Shown here: positions 14,319-22,472 of the stretch, in pieces
Layout of the letters: every line of letters begins with the position of its first letter
How positions within the stretch are numbered: the first letter of the stretch is position 1
Origin: SIG701 sp045611685
GTDB lineage: Bacteria > Bacillota > Clostridia > Oscillospirales > CAG-272
DNA: 47,456 bases
Direction: 5' to 3'
Assembly: GCA_045611685.1 (NCBI GenBank)
Contig: JAZKXO010000080.1
Span: forward strand, 1 to 47,456
The notes under the pieces: model-generated
The model's database searches: none
The model's input: the letters and a program-made list of their open reading frames with translations, nothing else
Told to the model about the DNA's origin: nothing
Translations under genes and position numbers: made by a program

Positions 14319-15992
14319 TTATACGTTCATGATGACCGGCAGGATCATCGGCTTTCGCTTTGTCTTCGCGTAGAGATATTTTGCAAGATCGTCTTTGATG
14401 TTCTGCTTCATCTGCGTCCATTCGGTAACGCCGCGCTCGATCGTTTCCGTAAGCGTCTCGCGGGCAATACTGCGGACCTCTTCCATCAGATCCTCCGCCT
14501 CACGGACGTAAACGAATCCGCGGGAGATGATGTCGGGACCGCTCGTGATCGTTCCGGTGTCCGAATCGACGGTCGCCACCACGACGATGATGCCGTCCTG
14601 CGCCAGATGGCGGCGGTCACGGAGCACGATGTTGCCGACGTCGCCGACGCCGTAGCCGTCCACGAGCACGCGGCCTGCGGGCACGGTTCCCGCACGCTTG
14701 CAGGAGTTTTTGTCCAGCTCGAGAACCTGGCCGATATCCGAGACGAAGATATGGTTCGGGTTCATACCCATGTACTCGGCAAGCTCCTTATGCTGCATCA
14801 GATGGCTGTACTCGCCGTGGATGGGCATAAAGTATTTCGGCTTGACGAGCGCGTGGATCATCTTGATCTCCTCGGCGCAGGCGTGGCCCGATACGTGGAC
14901 CTCCGCCTCCTCGTGATACACGTTCACGCCGCGGCGGTACATTTCGTTGATGATCTTGCCGACGAGTTTTTCGTTGCCGGGGATCGCGTGCGAGGAAAGA
15001 ACGACGAGATCGCCCGAGGTCAGCTCCACCTGATTGTGATCGGAGAACGCCATGCGGTAGAGGGCGGACATCGGCTCGCCCTGCGATCCGGTCGTTACGA
15101 TCGTGAGTTTCTTCGGATCGTATTTCCCGATCTCGCCTATATCGACGAGAAGCCCCTCCGGCACGGTCATGTACCCGAGCTTCACGGCGGCGCCGACGAC
15201 GTTCAGCATACTGCGGCCGGTGATCGCCACCTTGCGCCCGTATTTCGCACTGTAATTGATGATCTGCTGTACGCGGTGCACGTTCGAGGAGAATGTGGCG
15301 ACGATGATGCGCTTATCGGGATTGTTCATGAAGATGAGATCCAGCGACGCGCCGACCTTTCTCTCCGAGGGGGTGTGTCCGCTGCGGCCGACGTTCGTCG
15401 ATTCGCACATAAGGAGAAGCACGCCTTTTCTGCCGTACTCACCGATGCGCGTCAGATCCATCATCTCACCCTCGATCGGGGACACGTCAATCTTGAAGTC
15501 GCCCGTGTGGAGCACTACGCCGACGGGCGTTGTGATCGCGATCGCGCACGCATCGGCGATCGAGTGGTTCACGCGGATAAACTCCGCCGAGAACGCGCCG
15601 AGCTTCACCGTATCGCCCGCGGAGACGGTCGTCATCTTCACTTTATGCGGCAGGCGATGCTCCGCCAGCTTGTTCTCTAAAATACCGAGCGTAAGACGCG
15701 TGCCGTAGATCGGCGGGTTGATCGTGCGCAAAACGTACGGAAGTGCGCCGATATGGTCCTCGTGCCCGTGCGTCAGAAGAATACCGCGGATCTTGTCCAC
15801 GTTCTTCTCAAGATAGCTGATGTCGGGGATCACGAGATCCACCCCGAGCATATCGTCATCGGGGAACGCAAGACCGCAGTCCACGATGATCATGTCGTTG
15901 CCGTATTCGAGAACGGCGATATTTTTGCCGATCTCATTGAGTCCTCCGAGCATCATTACCCGAAGCTTTGTGCCATTTGATTTTTTGGCCAT
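14319..15992 (-). CDS. rnj: Ribonuclease J
   Basis: 557 residues of the metallo-beta-lactamase/beta-CASP RNase J family, which has both endonuclease and 5'-to-3' exonuclease activity and replaces RNase E in mRNA turnover in Firmicutes. The zinc motif LTHGHEDHIGALPY is at about 80, with further ligands in LHTGDFKID; the beta-CASP part includes SESTNVGRSGHT-type sequence (CESTNVGRSGHTPSERK) and ATFSSNVHRVQQI. The C-terminal domain for dimerisation is present, so it is full length. RNase J1 and J2 are hard to tell apart from one sequence. A long leader of about 290 nt with a paired structure precedes it. Confidence 0.95.
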   Translation of the reverse strand: MAKKSNGTKLRVMMLGGLNEIGKNIAVLEYGNDMIIVDCGLAFPDDDMLGVDLVIPDISYLEKNVDKIRGILLTHGHEDHIGALPYVLRTINPPIYGTRLTLGILENKLAEHRLPHKVKMTTVSAGDTVKLGAFSAEFIRVNHSIADACAIAITTPVGVVLHTGDFKIDVSPIEGEMMDLTRIGEYGRKGVLLLMCESTNVGRSGHTPSERKVGASLDLIFMNNPDKRIIVATFSSNVHRVQQIINYSAKYGRKVAITGRSMLNVVGAAVKLGYMTVPEGLLVDIGEIGKYDPKKLTIVTTGSQGEPMSALYRMAFSDHNQVELTSGDLVVLSSHAIPGNEKLVGKIINEMYRRGVNVYHEEAEVHVSGHACAEEIKMIHALVKPKYFMPIHGEYSHLMQHKELAEYMGMNPNHIFVSDIGQVLELDKNSCKRAGTVPAGRVLVDGYGVGDVGNIVLRDRRHLAQDGIIVVVATVDSDTGTITSGPDIISRGFVYVREAEDLMEEVRSIARETLTETIERGVTEWTQMKQNIKDDLAKYLYAKTKRKPMILPVIMNV

Positions 15993-16358
15993 TCAAAATT
16001 CCTTTCGTTTGCCTTATTGAGGCTTTCATTCACAGTTTTTTCGGTTATACCGTTTTCCGTCTTTTAAAAAACGGCAAGATACGGCCGCTCACCGCAGTCG
16101 CAAAAGGCCTTCGGGCACGACAAAAAAACGCACATTTCATATAGGAAATCCGAGGGCGGCGGACTCCTATATACACGGGGCCGGGTGCGATGCGGGTGTT
16201 TTTATTCGGTTGTTCTTCATACGGACATCGGCATGAACGTCGCCGCGCCCGTCTCACGGACACAATATCTCCTATACATTGTAACAGAAATCGCCTCTTC
16301 AGTCTCACCGTGCAGATGAATAAATTGTAAACTTTATGTGTACAGGTCATTTCCGGAA
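15993..16358 (-). other. 366-bp leader/intergenic region upstream of rnj, with a composite hairpin at 16139-16172
   Basis: I see no gene here. The main feature is ATATAGGA (16139-16146) pairing with TCCTATAT (16165-16172), enclosing TCCG/CGGA (inner stem about 16149-16163). Leftward, a possible -10 TACAAT stands at 16283-16278 with no convincing -35 box. If transcription starts there, the RNase J mRNA would have a structured leader of roughly 270 nt. The sequence GTATAGGAGATAT occurs once more just upstream. RNase J in Bacillus is subject to autoregulation, but any such role here is inference. Confidence 0.55.
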
Positions 16359-16643
16359 TCACACCCAGGCAATCAGCCACGCGATCCCGCCGAGAAACGC
16401 CACGGCCGTCCCTGCACCGGCAAAAAACATTTTTGCGGCACGGGCGATTTTGGCACGGCGCGCCGTCCCCGGATAGCGCCTGTTGCCTGCCTCAACGAGG
16501 CGGGTCGCCTCCCGTATCATATCTGCTTCGCCGACGGCATCCTCTCCGTCGGATACGCCCCGACGGAGGACGAAATACGCCTCCTCAAACAGTTTGCTTC
16601 CCGTGTCCCTCACGTAGATGACCTTCTTTTCACTCCCGCGCAT
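16359..16643 (-). CDS. Small hypothetical protein with C-terminal membrane anchor, third gene of the spm operon
   Basis: 94 residues after a strong GGAGGAG. The N-terminal half has the line KVIYVRDTGSKLFEEAYFVL and reads as a soluble helical segment. Residues about 72-92 (MFFAGAGTAVAFLGGIAWLI) form one membrane helix, leaving a tail-anchored protein. I do not recognise a named family. It follows spmA-spmB by 54 nt on the same strand, so it may act at the forespore or mother-cell membrane, or simply be co-transcribed. The clear ribosome site and regular codon use make it a real gene. Confidence 0.75.
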   Translation of the reverse strand: MRGSEKKVIYVRDTGSKLFEEAYFVLRRGVSDGEDAVGEADMIREATRLVEAGNRRYPGTARRAKIARAAKMFFAGAGTAVAFLGGIAWLIAWV

Positions 16644-16697
16644 AGATACTCCTCCGCTTTTTCTTAATACCGTAAGTATTGACGCGGGAAAGAGCGG

Positions 16698-17252
16698 CTA
16701 TACAGAGCCTCTCTCAAAAAACAGACGGCTGACGGCAGCGGAGAGAAAAACGCACAAAATCATAACGGCAGAGGCTACGAAAAACGCGTAGCGCGTCCGT
16801 CGGACGGGGGCTTTTCCACCGATCGCCGTTCCGGAAAAATACACGGTGATGACGTAAATGAGCGTATCGGACGAGCCCATCAGCACCGACGCGCAGAGGG
16901 CGGCAAAGCTGTCCGCCCCCACCGTATCGAGAAGCGTGGCGTAGGCGGCGGTCGAGGCGGAGCCCGACACCGGCCGCGTTATGAGAAGCGGCAGAATCTC
17001 AACGGGAATCCCCAGCTTTTCGGCGATGCCTCCCAAAGCACTGCTCAAAAAGGAGACCGCGCCCGACGCCTGAAACATGGAAAGCGCCACCATAAGCGCG
17101 ATCATGGTGGGAAGAAGGCGGACGGCGGTCGAAAGCCCCTCTTTCGCCCCCTCGGTGAAAACGGCGAAGAAATCCCGTTTTCGGGAGAGCATCGGGAGGA
17201 CGGCGATAAAGAGAACGGCGGGCATGACCGCCGCGGATACGGTCTCAATCAC
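16698..17252 (-). CDS. spmB: Spore maturation protein B
   Basis: 184 residues of the nucleoside-recognition (Gate) domain membrane family, matching SpmB in length. The conserved segment ITRPVSGSASTAAYATLL falls near residues 90-107, and the pore-type glycines in VLMGSSDTLIYVI follow. In Bacillus, SpmA and SpmB are needed for full dehydration of the spore core; the transported species is unknown. It overlaps spmA by 8 nt, so the two are translationally coupled. Its presence indicates a sporulating ancestor, though spm genes can persist in non-sporulating Clostridia. Confidence 0.92.
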   Translation of the reverse strand: MIETVSAAVMPAVLFIAVLPMLSRKRDFFAVFTEGAKEGLSTAVRLLPTMIALMVALSMFQASGAVSFLSSALGGIAEKLGIPVEILPLLITRPVSGSASTAAYATLLDTVGADSFAALCASVLMGSSDTLIYVITVYFSGTAIGGKAPVRRTRYAFFVASAVMILCVFLSAAVSRLFFERGSV

Positions 17253-17859
17253 GGCGCATCCTCCCCTTCTTCACTCCCTTCCCCCGCGCCGCCCACGCGA
17301 AAAGCCTCGAAAGAACGATCGCCGAGAGAGCACACACAAACGAGGTGATCCACACGGGCACGAGGATCTCGTACGGACGAGAACAGCCCGCGCTGCGGCG
17401 AAGTGCGATGAGCGTCGTGGGCAAAAGATCGAGTGACGACGTCGCGAGAACGGAAAGCGTGATCATGTCGTCCGTGGCGGTATCGGGGTGCGGATTCTCC
17501 TCTTGGAGCTTCGCCATCGCGGAAAGCGCAAGCGGCGTGGCGGCGTTGCCGATCCCCAGAATATTCGCCGAGACGGAGGCGGTGATCTCCTCGGTGGCTC
17601 TGCCCGACCGCCACGCATCGGGAAACACAAGACGGAGTATCGGCGAGAGCACGCGGCTCACCTTACCGATCACGCCCGCCTCTTTGAGGACGTTCATAAC
17701 GCCGCACCAGAGCGCCATCATGCCTGCGAGCGATACCGTGAGGGACAAAGCCCCTCCCGCACCGTCCAGAATGGCGTTCGAAAGCGCGCCGAGATTCCCC
17801 GTCGGCACGGCGAACAGAACCGAAATCAGAACCAAAGCGAAAAAACAGATCCCCAGCAT
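17245..17859 (-). CDS. spmA: Spore maturation protein A
   Basis: 204 residues, close to the 196 of Bacillus SpmA. The Gate-domain hallmarks are LWCGVMNVLKEAGV near 50 and ANILGIGNAATPLALSAM near 105-122, with several hydrophobic helices. The ATG at 17859 follows AAAGGA and begins MLGICFFALV, a proper first membrane helix; an upstream ATG at 17928 adds 23 polar residues and lacks a site. Partner of spmB downstream. No clear promoter is visible between it and the divergent AbrB-type gene. Confidence 0.92.
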   Translation of the reverse strand: MLGICFFALVLISVLFAVPTGNLGALSNAILDGAGGALSLTVSLAGMMALWCGVMNVLKEAGVIGKVSRVLSPILRLVFPDAWRSGRATEEITASVSANILGIGNAATPLALSAMAKLQEENPHPDTATDDMITLSVLATSSLDLLPTTLIALRRSAGCSRPYEILVPVWITSFVCALSAIVLSRLFAWAARGKGVKKGRMRRD

Positions 17860-17961
17860 ACAAATCCTTTCTTTGCCGTTCGACAAATCATTTGTGTTTT
17901 TTCCGATTCCCACCACATTTGGTGTCAAAATATGGAAAATAATATTTTTTCATCAAACATA

Positions 17962-17990
17962 TTGACAAAAAAGGAAAACTATGGTAAAAT
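17962..17990 (+). promoter_or_regulatory. Promoter of the AbrB-type regulator gene
   Basis: TTGACA (17962-17967), 17 nt, TAAAAT (17985-17990), with a strongly AT-rich upstream stretch (17935-17960) that could act as an UP element. Confidence 0.85.
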
Positions 17991-18047
17991 TGGTGCGTAA
18001 ATAGAAAATCTGCACAAAAAAACAGCGGATTATGGAAGGAAAGTAAA

Positions 18048-18296
18048 ATGAAATCTATTGGAATCGTACGCAAAATTGATGAGCTCGGCCGTATCGTTCT
18101 GCCGATCGAAACCCGCCGCCAGCTCGACCTCGAGCCCCGCGACGGCGTGGAAATCTTCGTTGACGAGGACAAGATCATCCTCAAAAAGTACCAGCCGTGT
18201 TGCCTCTTCTGCAACGACGGCGACGACATCGTAACGTTCAAGGATAAGAAAATCTGCAGAAAATGCCTCGTCGAGATGAAGGAAAAGGCACTCTGA
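18048..18296 (+). CDS. AbrB/SpoVT-type transition regulator with a Cys4 tail
   Basis: 82 residues. The first 48 form the swapped-hairpin DNA-binding domain: KSIGIVRKIDELGRIVLP is the family signature, followed by VEIFVDEDKIILKKY. The rest is a short tail with CCLFC and CRKC, giving two CxxC-like pairs that could hold a zinc ion. Bacillus AbrB and SpoVT act as dimers or tetramers at transition-state and sporulation promoters. This gene has a strong sigma-A promoter, a good Shine-Dalgarno (GGAAGGAAAG) and a terminator, so it is probably abundant. It is divergent from spmA. Confidence 0.9.
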   Translation: MKSIGIVRKIDELGRIVLPIETRRQLDLEPRDGVEIFVDEDKIILKKYQPCCLFCNDGDDIVTFKDKKICRKCLVEMKEKAL

Positions 18297-18342
18297 GCCT
18301 CCCTTCTACCTTATGCAGTCTCCCGAAAAAACAGAACGGCAC

Positions 18343-18380
18343 AAAAAAACGGCCCCCCCCGAACGGTGAGGCTGTTTTTC
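18343..18380. terminator. Convergent terminator between the AbrB-type gene and glsB
   Basis: AACGGCC (18348-18354) pairs with GGCTGTT (18370-18376), flanked by an A-run on the left and T5 on the right, so it can serve both converging genes. Confidence 0.8.
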
Positions 18381-18388
18381 TTTCGTTT

Positions 18389-18637
18389 TTATTTCAGAAA
18401 CTTGCGTGCGAGCCAGATGCACAGGCATGCGCCGCCGACACCAAAGATGAGGGAGCCGATCCAGCCGCCGATAGAGAGGCCGATCGCACCGAGAACAGCT
18501 GCGATGACACCGCCGACGAACGAGCCGACGATACCGAGAATGATGTTTCTGAGAAGGCTGCCGCTGGATTTCATGATCTTACCGGCAATCCAGCCGTACA
18601 GTGCACCGAGAACGATGTTTACAAGAATTTGCCACAT
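18389..18637 (-). CDS. GlsB/YeaQ/YmgE-type small stress membrane protein
   Basis: 82 residues, almost entirely hydrophobic, with three glycine-rich helices: VNIVLGALYGWIAGKIM, LLRNIILGIVGSFVGGVIAAV and GWIGSLIFGVGGACLCIWLA (joined by short polar turns). This is the transglycosylase-associated (GlsB/YeaQ) family. Members are induced by envelope or general stress, but the biochemical function is not known. A GGAGG precedes the ATG at 18637, and a promoter stands at 18709-18737. It is convergent with the AbrB-type gene. Confidence 0.9.
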   Translation of the reverse strand: MWQILVNIVLGALYGWIAGKIMKSSGSLLRNIILGIVGSFVGGVIAAVLGAIGLSIGGWIGSLIFGVGGACLCIWLARKFLK

Positions 18638-18708
18638 GGTCTTTTCCTCCGAGTGAATATGTATTGCATTTGCCCGCTCTTTGCCGAAGGCGCAGGCTTT
18701 GCAATACT

Positions 18709-18737
18709 ATTATAACCGAACGGATAATATAAATCAA
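18709..18737 (-). promoter_or_regulatory. Promoter of the GlsB-type gene
   Basis: Leftward TTGATT (18737-18732), 17 nt, TATAAT (18714-18709). Confidence 0.8.
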
Positions 18738-18778
18738 CCCCGCCGAAGGGTAGACGGCAAAAAAATCTCCGACGGTGC

Positions 18779-18807
18779 TTGATTTAGACGCCGCTCTATG
18801 TTATACT
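18779..18807 (+). promoter_or_regulatory. Promoter of the envelope-alr operon
   Basis: TTGATT (18779-18784), 17 nt, TATACT (18802-18807), 50 nt before the first gene. It is the only clear rightward promoter before yggS. Confidence 0.78.
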
Positions 18808-18856
18808 TATATTTAAAGATAAAATTCATCCTGAAGGCAAGGGAGAAAACGCCGCG

Positions 18857-19447
18857 ATGCAGTACCCATTCGGTCAGAGAACCCCCGCCGATCCGAAGGA
18901 GCGAAGTGCCTCCGAGGCGGGCGAATACGCGAACAACTACACGGAATACACCGTCTCGCAGAAGGCGGAGGGCGTGTGGCTTTTGCGCCGTATGCTCATG
19001 ATCCTTTTGTACCTCCTTTACGGGATCGCGTTTTTCATTCTGCCTACGATGGGACCGGTCAAAATCCCCATGCTGGTAGCGCTTTTGCCCGTCACGCTTT
19101 GGATCGTCATTTTCTTCACGTGGCGATTCGTATCGGTGGAGCACGAATACGTCGTCTCCTCGGGCGTCATGACGTTCACGGACGTTCTGGGCGGACGGAC
19201 AAGACGCGTTCTGTTCGCCGTATCGGTGAAGGATATGACCGAGATCGCACCCGTTCCGGTGGGAGATTGCGACCCCGTCGGCGTGAAATCCGTCGTCGAT
19301 CTGCGCGGCACGAAAGCCTCCCCCGCTGGATACTGCTTCAAGGTACAAAACGAGGAGGGCGAGACGTTCGCTGTTCTGTTCACTGCCACGGAAAAGGCGC
19401 TCAAAATCCTCAGATACTACAACCCGATCGCCTTCAAAGAAGCGTAA
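18857..19447 (+). CDS. Hypothetical membrane protein, two helices plus a PH-like C-terminal part
   Basis: 196 residues. A polar N-terminus of about 40 residues is followed by two membrane helices (about 45-64, MLMILLYLLYGIAFFIL; about 68-87, PMLVALLPVTLWIVIFF). A C-terminal strand-rich region starts at EHEYVVSSGVMTFTDVLGG and ends LKILRYYNP. The layout resembles clostridial membrane proteins of unknown function that I think are catalogued as DUF6106, but I cannot confirm that. First gene of the operon leading to alr; the first membrane helix and spacing from the promoter support the ATG at 18857. Confidence 0.7.
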   Translation: MQYPFGQRTPADPKERSASEAGEYANNYTEYTVSQKAEGVWLLRRMLMILLYLLYGIAFFILPTMGPVKIPMLVALLPVTLWIVIFFTWRFVSVEHEYVVSSGVMTFTDVLGGRTRRVLFAVSVKDMTEIAPVPVGDCDPVGVKSVVDLRGTKASPAGYCFKVQNEEGETFAVLFTATEKALKILRYYNPIAFKEA

Positions 19448-19470
19448 AACGCATATTCTCCGCCGTTTTT

Positions 19471-19515
19471 TCATAGGATCGAAGGAAAACCTATGACCAA
19501 CGGAGGATCCTATGA
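19471..19515 (+). promoter_or_regulatory. 10-bp inverted repeat enclosing the ribosome site of the lipoprotein gene
   Basis: TCATAGGATC (19471-19480) is the exact reverse complement of GATCCTATGA (19506-19515). The right arm contains the start codon and the base next to GGAGG. Folded in the mRNA, it would hide the start of the lipoprotein gene. Confidence 0.55.
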
Positions 19516-20018
19516 TAAACACCCGAACGAGACGATTTTTCGCCGCCGCTCTGGCGGCGATCTGCCTTGCCCTCACCGCGTGCCAAGGCACAAACGAGCA
19601 TCCCCTCGCATACAGAGACCGCCTTTCCTCGGCGGTCGTGTCGGACGGCGTCCGCTCGTTTCGGATCACGCCGATCGAGGGAGGATTTACCGTCGAAATC
19701 ACGAATCCCCCGTCCGTCTCGGGCATCACCTATCGGATCACCGGCGACACCGCCTTCGTCTCAATGGGCGAGGCGGAGATTCCCGTGAGCGACAGAATGA
19801 CTAAGACCGCACGGCAGGTGATCGAGCTCTTTACGCCGTCGGACGATCGGCTCGTCGGTACGAAAACAGACAGAAAAAACGGCACGTGCGCCGTCCGCTT
19901 TCAGGCGGATGGAGGCGAGATCACGGCAAACCTCAGTGAAGACGGAATCCCCACGTCCTTTCTGACGAAAGACGGCACATGGACAGTGGAAGAATACGTA
20001 CAAAATCCCGAAATCTGA
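19512..20018 (+). CDS. Hypothetical lipoprotein
   Basis: 168 residues with a lipoprotein signal: basic NTRTRRFF, a hydrophobic AAALAAICLAL and the lipobox LTAC (Cys24). The mature part is a small beta-rich domain (FRITPIEGGFTVEITNPPS, VRFQADGGEITANLS, TWTVEEYVQ) with alternating strands, which looks like an outer-surface binding or folding domain. I recognise no named family. It sits between a membrane protein gene and alr in one operon; alr and some clostridial lipoproteins are both linked to the cell wall, but no role can be inferred. GGAGG is 7 nt before the ATG. Confidence 0.78.
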   Translation: MINTRTRRFFAAALAAICLALTACQGTNEHPLAYRDRLSSAVVSDGVRSFRITPIEGGFTVEITNPPSVSGITYRITGDTAFVSMGEAEIPVSDRMTKTARQVIELFTPSDDRLVGTKTDRKNGTCAVRFQADGGEITANLSEDGIPTSFLTKDGTWTVEEYVQNPEI

Positions 20019-20044
20019 AAAAACACGGATACAGGAACGAGAAG

Positions 20045-21196
20045 ATGAAAACGTACAAACTCTGGGCGGAGATCGACCTTGACGCGCTCCGCCACAATTA
20101 CAGAACGATAAGAGACACGGTGCAAAAAAGCGCGCCCGACTGCCGCGTCATCGCGGTGGTGAAGGCCGATGCGTACGGGCACGGCGTCGGCGCCGTGTCG
20201 AGAACGCTCCTCGCGGAGGGCTGTGACTTTTTCGCCGTATCGTCCGTCGCCGAAGCGCTTGAACTGAAAGCGATCGTGGGCGACGGAGCACAGATCCTCA
20301 TTCTCGGCTACTCGATGCCCGAGGACCTGCAGACGATTCTCGAAAACAACGTCATCCAGACCGTCTTCTCGGATGAATACAGAGAAGCGCTCTCAGCTGA
20401 GATGACACGGCTGAAAAACGAAAAACGTATCAGCGACACGGCAAAGCTGCGCGTGCATCTGAAACTCGACACCGGCATGAACCGTCTCGGCTTTTCGACG
20501 GCGGACGCGGCAGAGGCCGCCGACGCGCTTCGTAAATCAATACATGACCCGCACCTCAAGGCGGAGGGAATGTTCACGCACTTCGCCTCGGCAGATACGG
20601 ACGGGGGCTCCGGCATGGCAGCCGTACAGCTCGCCCGTTTTGACGCGGTGGCAGACGCGCTGCGCGAAACGAACGATTGCCCGTCTTTTCTCCACACCGC
20701 CAACAGTGCGGCGGCGCTCTCGTTCCCCGATTCATACAAATCCGCGGTGCGTGCAGGCATTATTCTGTACGGGCTTTCCCCCGACGGGGAGATAAACCCC
20801 GCCTTTCGCCCCGTTATGACGCTCAAGGCGCGGATCGCACATATCCACACCCTGAAAGCGGGCGAATCGGTCAGCTACGGCGCAACGTACACTGCCCTTC
20901 GCGATCAGCGGATCGCGACCGTGCCGGTCGGCTACGGCGACGGATTCTTGCGCCGCTTTGAGAAAGCCTCCTTCCGTCTCGCAGACGGCACACTCGCCCC
21001 GATCGTCGGGCGCATCTGCATGGACCAGTGCATGATCGACGTGGGTGCCTCGGACGTGCATCCGGGCGACGCCGTTACCGTGTTCGGCGGCGATGACGGT
21101 ACGATGATAAAGCATCTCGCCGAGCTCGGCGGGACGATCCACTACGAAATCACCTCGATTCTGACACCGCGCGTCGCTCGCGTAACGGTCGGATAA
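20045..21196 (+). CDS. alr: Alanine racemase
   Basis: 383 residues; interconverts L- and D-alanine for peptidoglycan using PLP. The PLP lysine is Lys40 in VVKADAYGHG, and the second base is Tyr278 in SYGATY; the N-terminal TIM barrel and C-terminal beta domain are complete (FRPVMTLKARI, VGRICMDQCMIDV, HYEITSILTPRV). I used the ATG at 20045 after AGGAACGAG; a longer reading from 19979 would overlap the lipoprotein gene. The gene is in the operon that runs into the division cluster, matching the wall-synthesis theme. Confidence 0.95.
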   Translation: MKTYKLWAEIDLDALRHNYRTIRDTVQKSAPDCRVIAVVKADAYGHGVGAVSRTLLAEGCDFFAVSSVAEALELKAIVGDGAQILILGYSMPEDLQTILENNVIQTVFSDEYREALSAEMTRLKNEKRISDTAKLRVHLKLDTGMNRLGFSTADAAEAADALRKSIHDPHLKAEGMFTHFASADTDGGSGMAAVQLARFDAVADALRETNDCPSFLHTANSAAALSFPDSYKSAVRAGIILYGLSPDGEINPAFRPVMTLKARIAHIHTLKAGESVSYGATYTALRDQRIATVPVGYGDGFLRRFEKASFRLADGTLAPIVGRICMDQCMIDVGASDVHPGDAVTVFGGDDGTMIKHLAELGGTIHYEITSILTPRVARVTVG

Positions 21197-21230
21197 CCGA
21201 AAACGATACAAAACGAAAAACAACGGACGT

Positions 21231-22472
21231 ATGGATAAAAAATACTTGAAACAGGTCGGCGTGTACGTTCTCACTTCCCTTTTCTCCATAGGACTGATCC
21301 TCTATATCGGGTATCATCTGTTCTACGGACTGACCCAGCGGATCGAGACCGCCCCCGCCGCCCCCGCCACGATCCACAGCGTGATCGAAGCGGATGTGTA
21401 TCTGTTCCGCGAGGAGATTCTCCTCACCGCCGGCATCGCAGGCGGAAGCGTCGTTCCCGCCGTGCCGGACGGCACGCGCGTGGGCATAAGCGATACGGTT
21501 GCCCGCCTTTACGACAAATCCGCACCGGACGTTGTTTCCGCGCTTGCGGAGGCAGACGCACAAATCGAGGTCCTGACGGCGATGAAAACGCACGCGATCT
21601 CCCTGCGAGATACGCACGCAATCGATCAAAGCATATACGGGATCATGGAAAAACTTTCCTCTGCCGCAAGACGTGGAGACGGGAGGGCCGCGCTCTCCTA
21701 TCGGACGGAGCTCTCCTCCGCACTCATCCGCCGTGCTGTAATCACGGGATCCGCCGCGGATATTGACGGCGAGATCCGTCGGCTCGAGGGGGAAAAGGCA
21801 TCTCTTCTCACTCAGCTCGGTGTCTGCCGCGAGGAGAAAGCCGCCGACCGGAGCGGCTACTATTTTTCGACGCCCGACGGATACGAATCCGTCTTTACGA
21901 ACGATACCGCACAGACTATGACGGTTGCGGAGTTTCTGGCTCTTACCGAAAAGGAAAGCGAGCCTGTCCCCGAAAGGACGGCAGGCAAGCTCGTAACAGA
22001 TTACCGCTGGTACACAGCCGCGGTCATCCCCGCCGCCAAAGCGGGAAACCTCACCGAATCGGACACGTACGCCGTATCGTTCCCGTATAACGGAGACACG
22101 GTGATCACGATGACCCTCACACGCCTCGTCACCGAGGGAGACCATGCCATGCTCGTCTTCTCGGCAGACATGATGCCGGACGGCTTTTCCTACACGAGAC
22201 TCCAGCCCGCGGTGATATCGGACAACGCCTACACGGGACTGCGCGTGCCCGCCTCAGCCGTGCGCGCGGTAGACGGCGTGACCGGCGTTTACATTCTGGA
22301 GGGCGGCATCGTCCACTATCGGGCAGTCAAACTGATCGTGGAGGGCGAAAACTGGTGCCTGCTTGAGAACGCACCGGCGGACGAGCCCCCGGCAGGACTC
22401 GCCTGGCTTACACAAAACGAAATCGTAATTACGAAAGGACGGGGCCTCTACGAGGGGCGCACGCTGTCATGA
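21231..22472 (+). CDS. HlyD-like membrane-fusion (efflux adaptor) protein upstream of yggS
   Basis: 413 residues: a single N-terminal membrane helix (about 9-30, VYVLTSLFSIGLILYIGYHL), then an outside part. The first part resembles an adaptor lipoyl/barrel hybrid (VIEADVYLFREEILLTA, VPDGTRVGISDTVARLYD), followed by a helical region (about 95-205) and a barrel-like C-terminal domain (LRVPASAVRAVDGVTGVYIL). No ABC or RND partner is nearby. It ends in an ATGA overlap with yggS, so it is part of the division cluster, perhaps serving the wall instead of drug export. Family placement is by fold pattern only. Confidence 0.75.
   Translation: MDKKYLKQVGVYVLTSLFSIGLILYIGYHLFYGLTQRIETAPAAPATIHSVIEADVYLFREEILLTAGIAGGSVVPAVPDGTRVGISDTVARLYDKSAPDVVSALAEADAQIEVLTAMKTHAISLRDTHAIDQSIYGIMEKLSSAARRGDGRAALSYRTELSSALIRRAVITGSAADIDGEIRRLEGEKASLLTQLGVCREEKAADRSGYYFSTPDGYESVFTNDTAQTMTVAEFLALTEKESEPVPERTAGKLVTDYRWYTAAVIPAAKAGNLTESDTYAVSFPYNGDTVITMTLTRLVTEGDHAMLVFSADMMPDGFSYTRLQPAVISDNAYTGLRVPASAVRAVDGVTGVYILEGGIVHYRAVKLIVEGENWCLLENAPADEPPAGLAWLTQNEIVITKGRGLYEGRTLS

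Noticed and set aside
16045..16380. Leftward 111-codon frame upstream of rnj
   Set aside because: No Shine-Dalgarno, odd composition and no domain; better read as leader and spacer.
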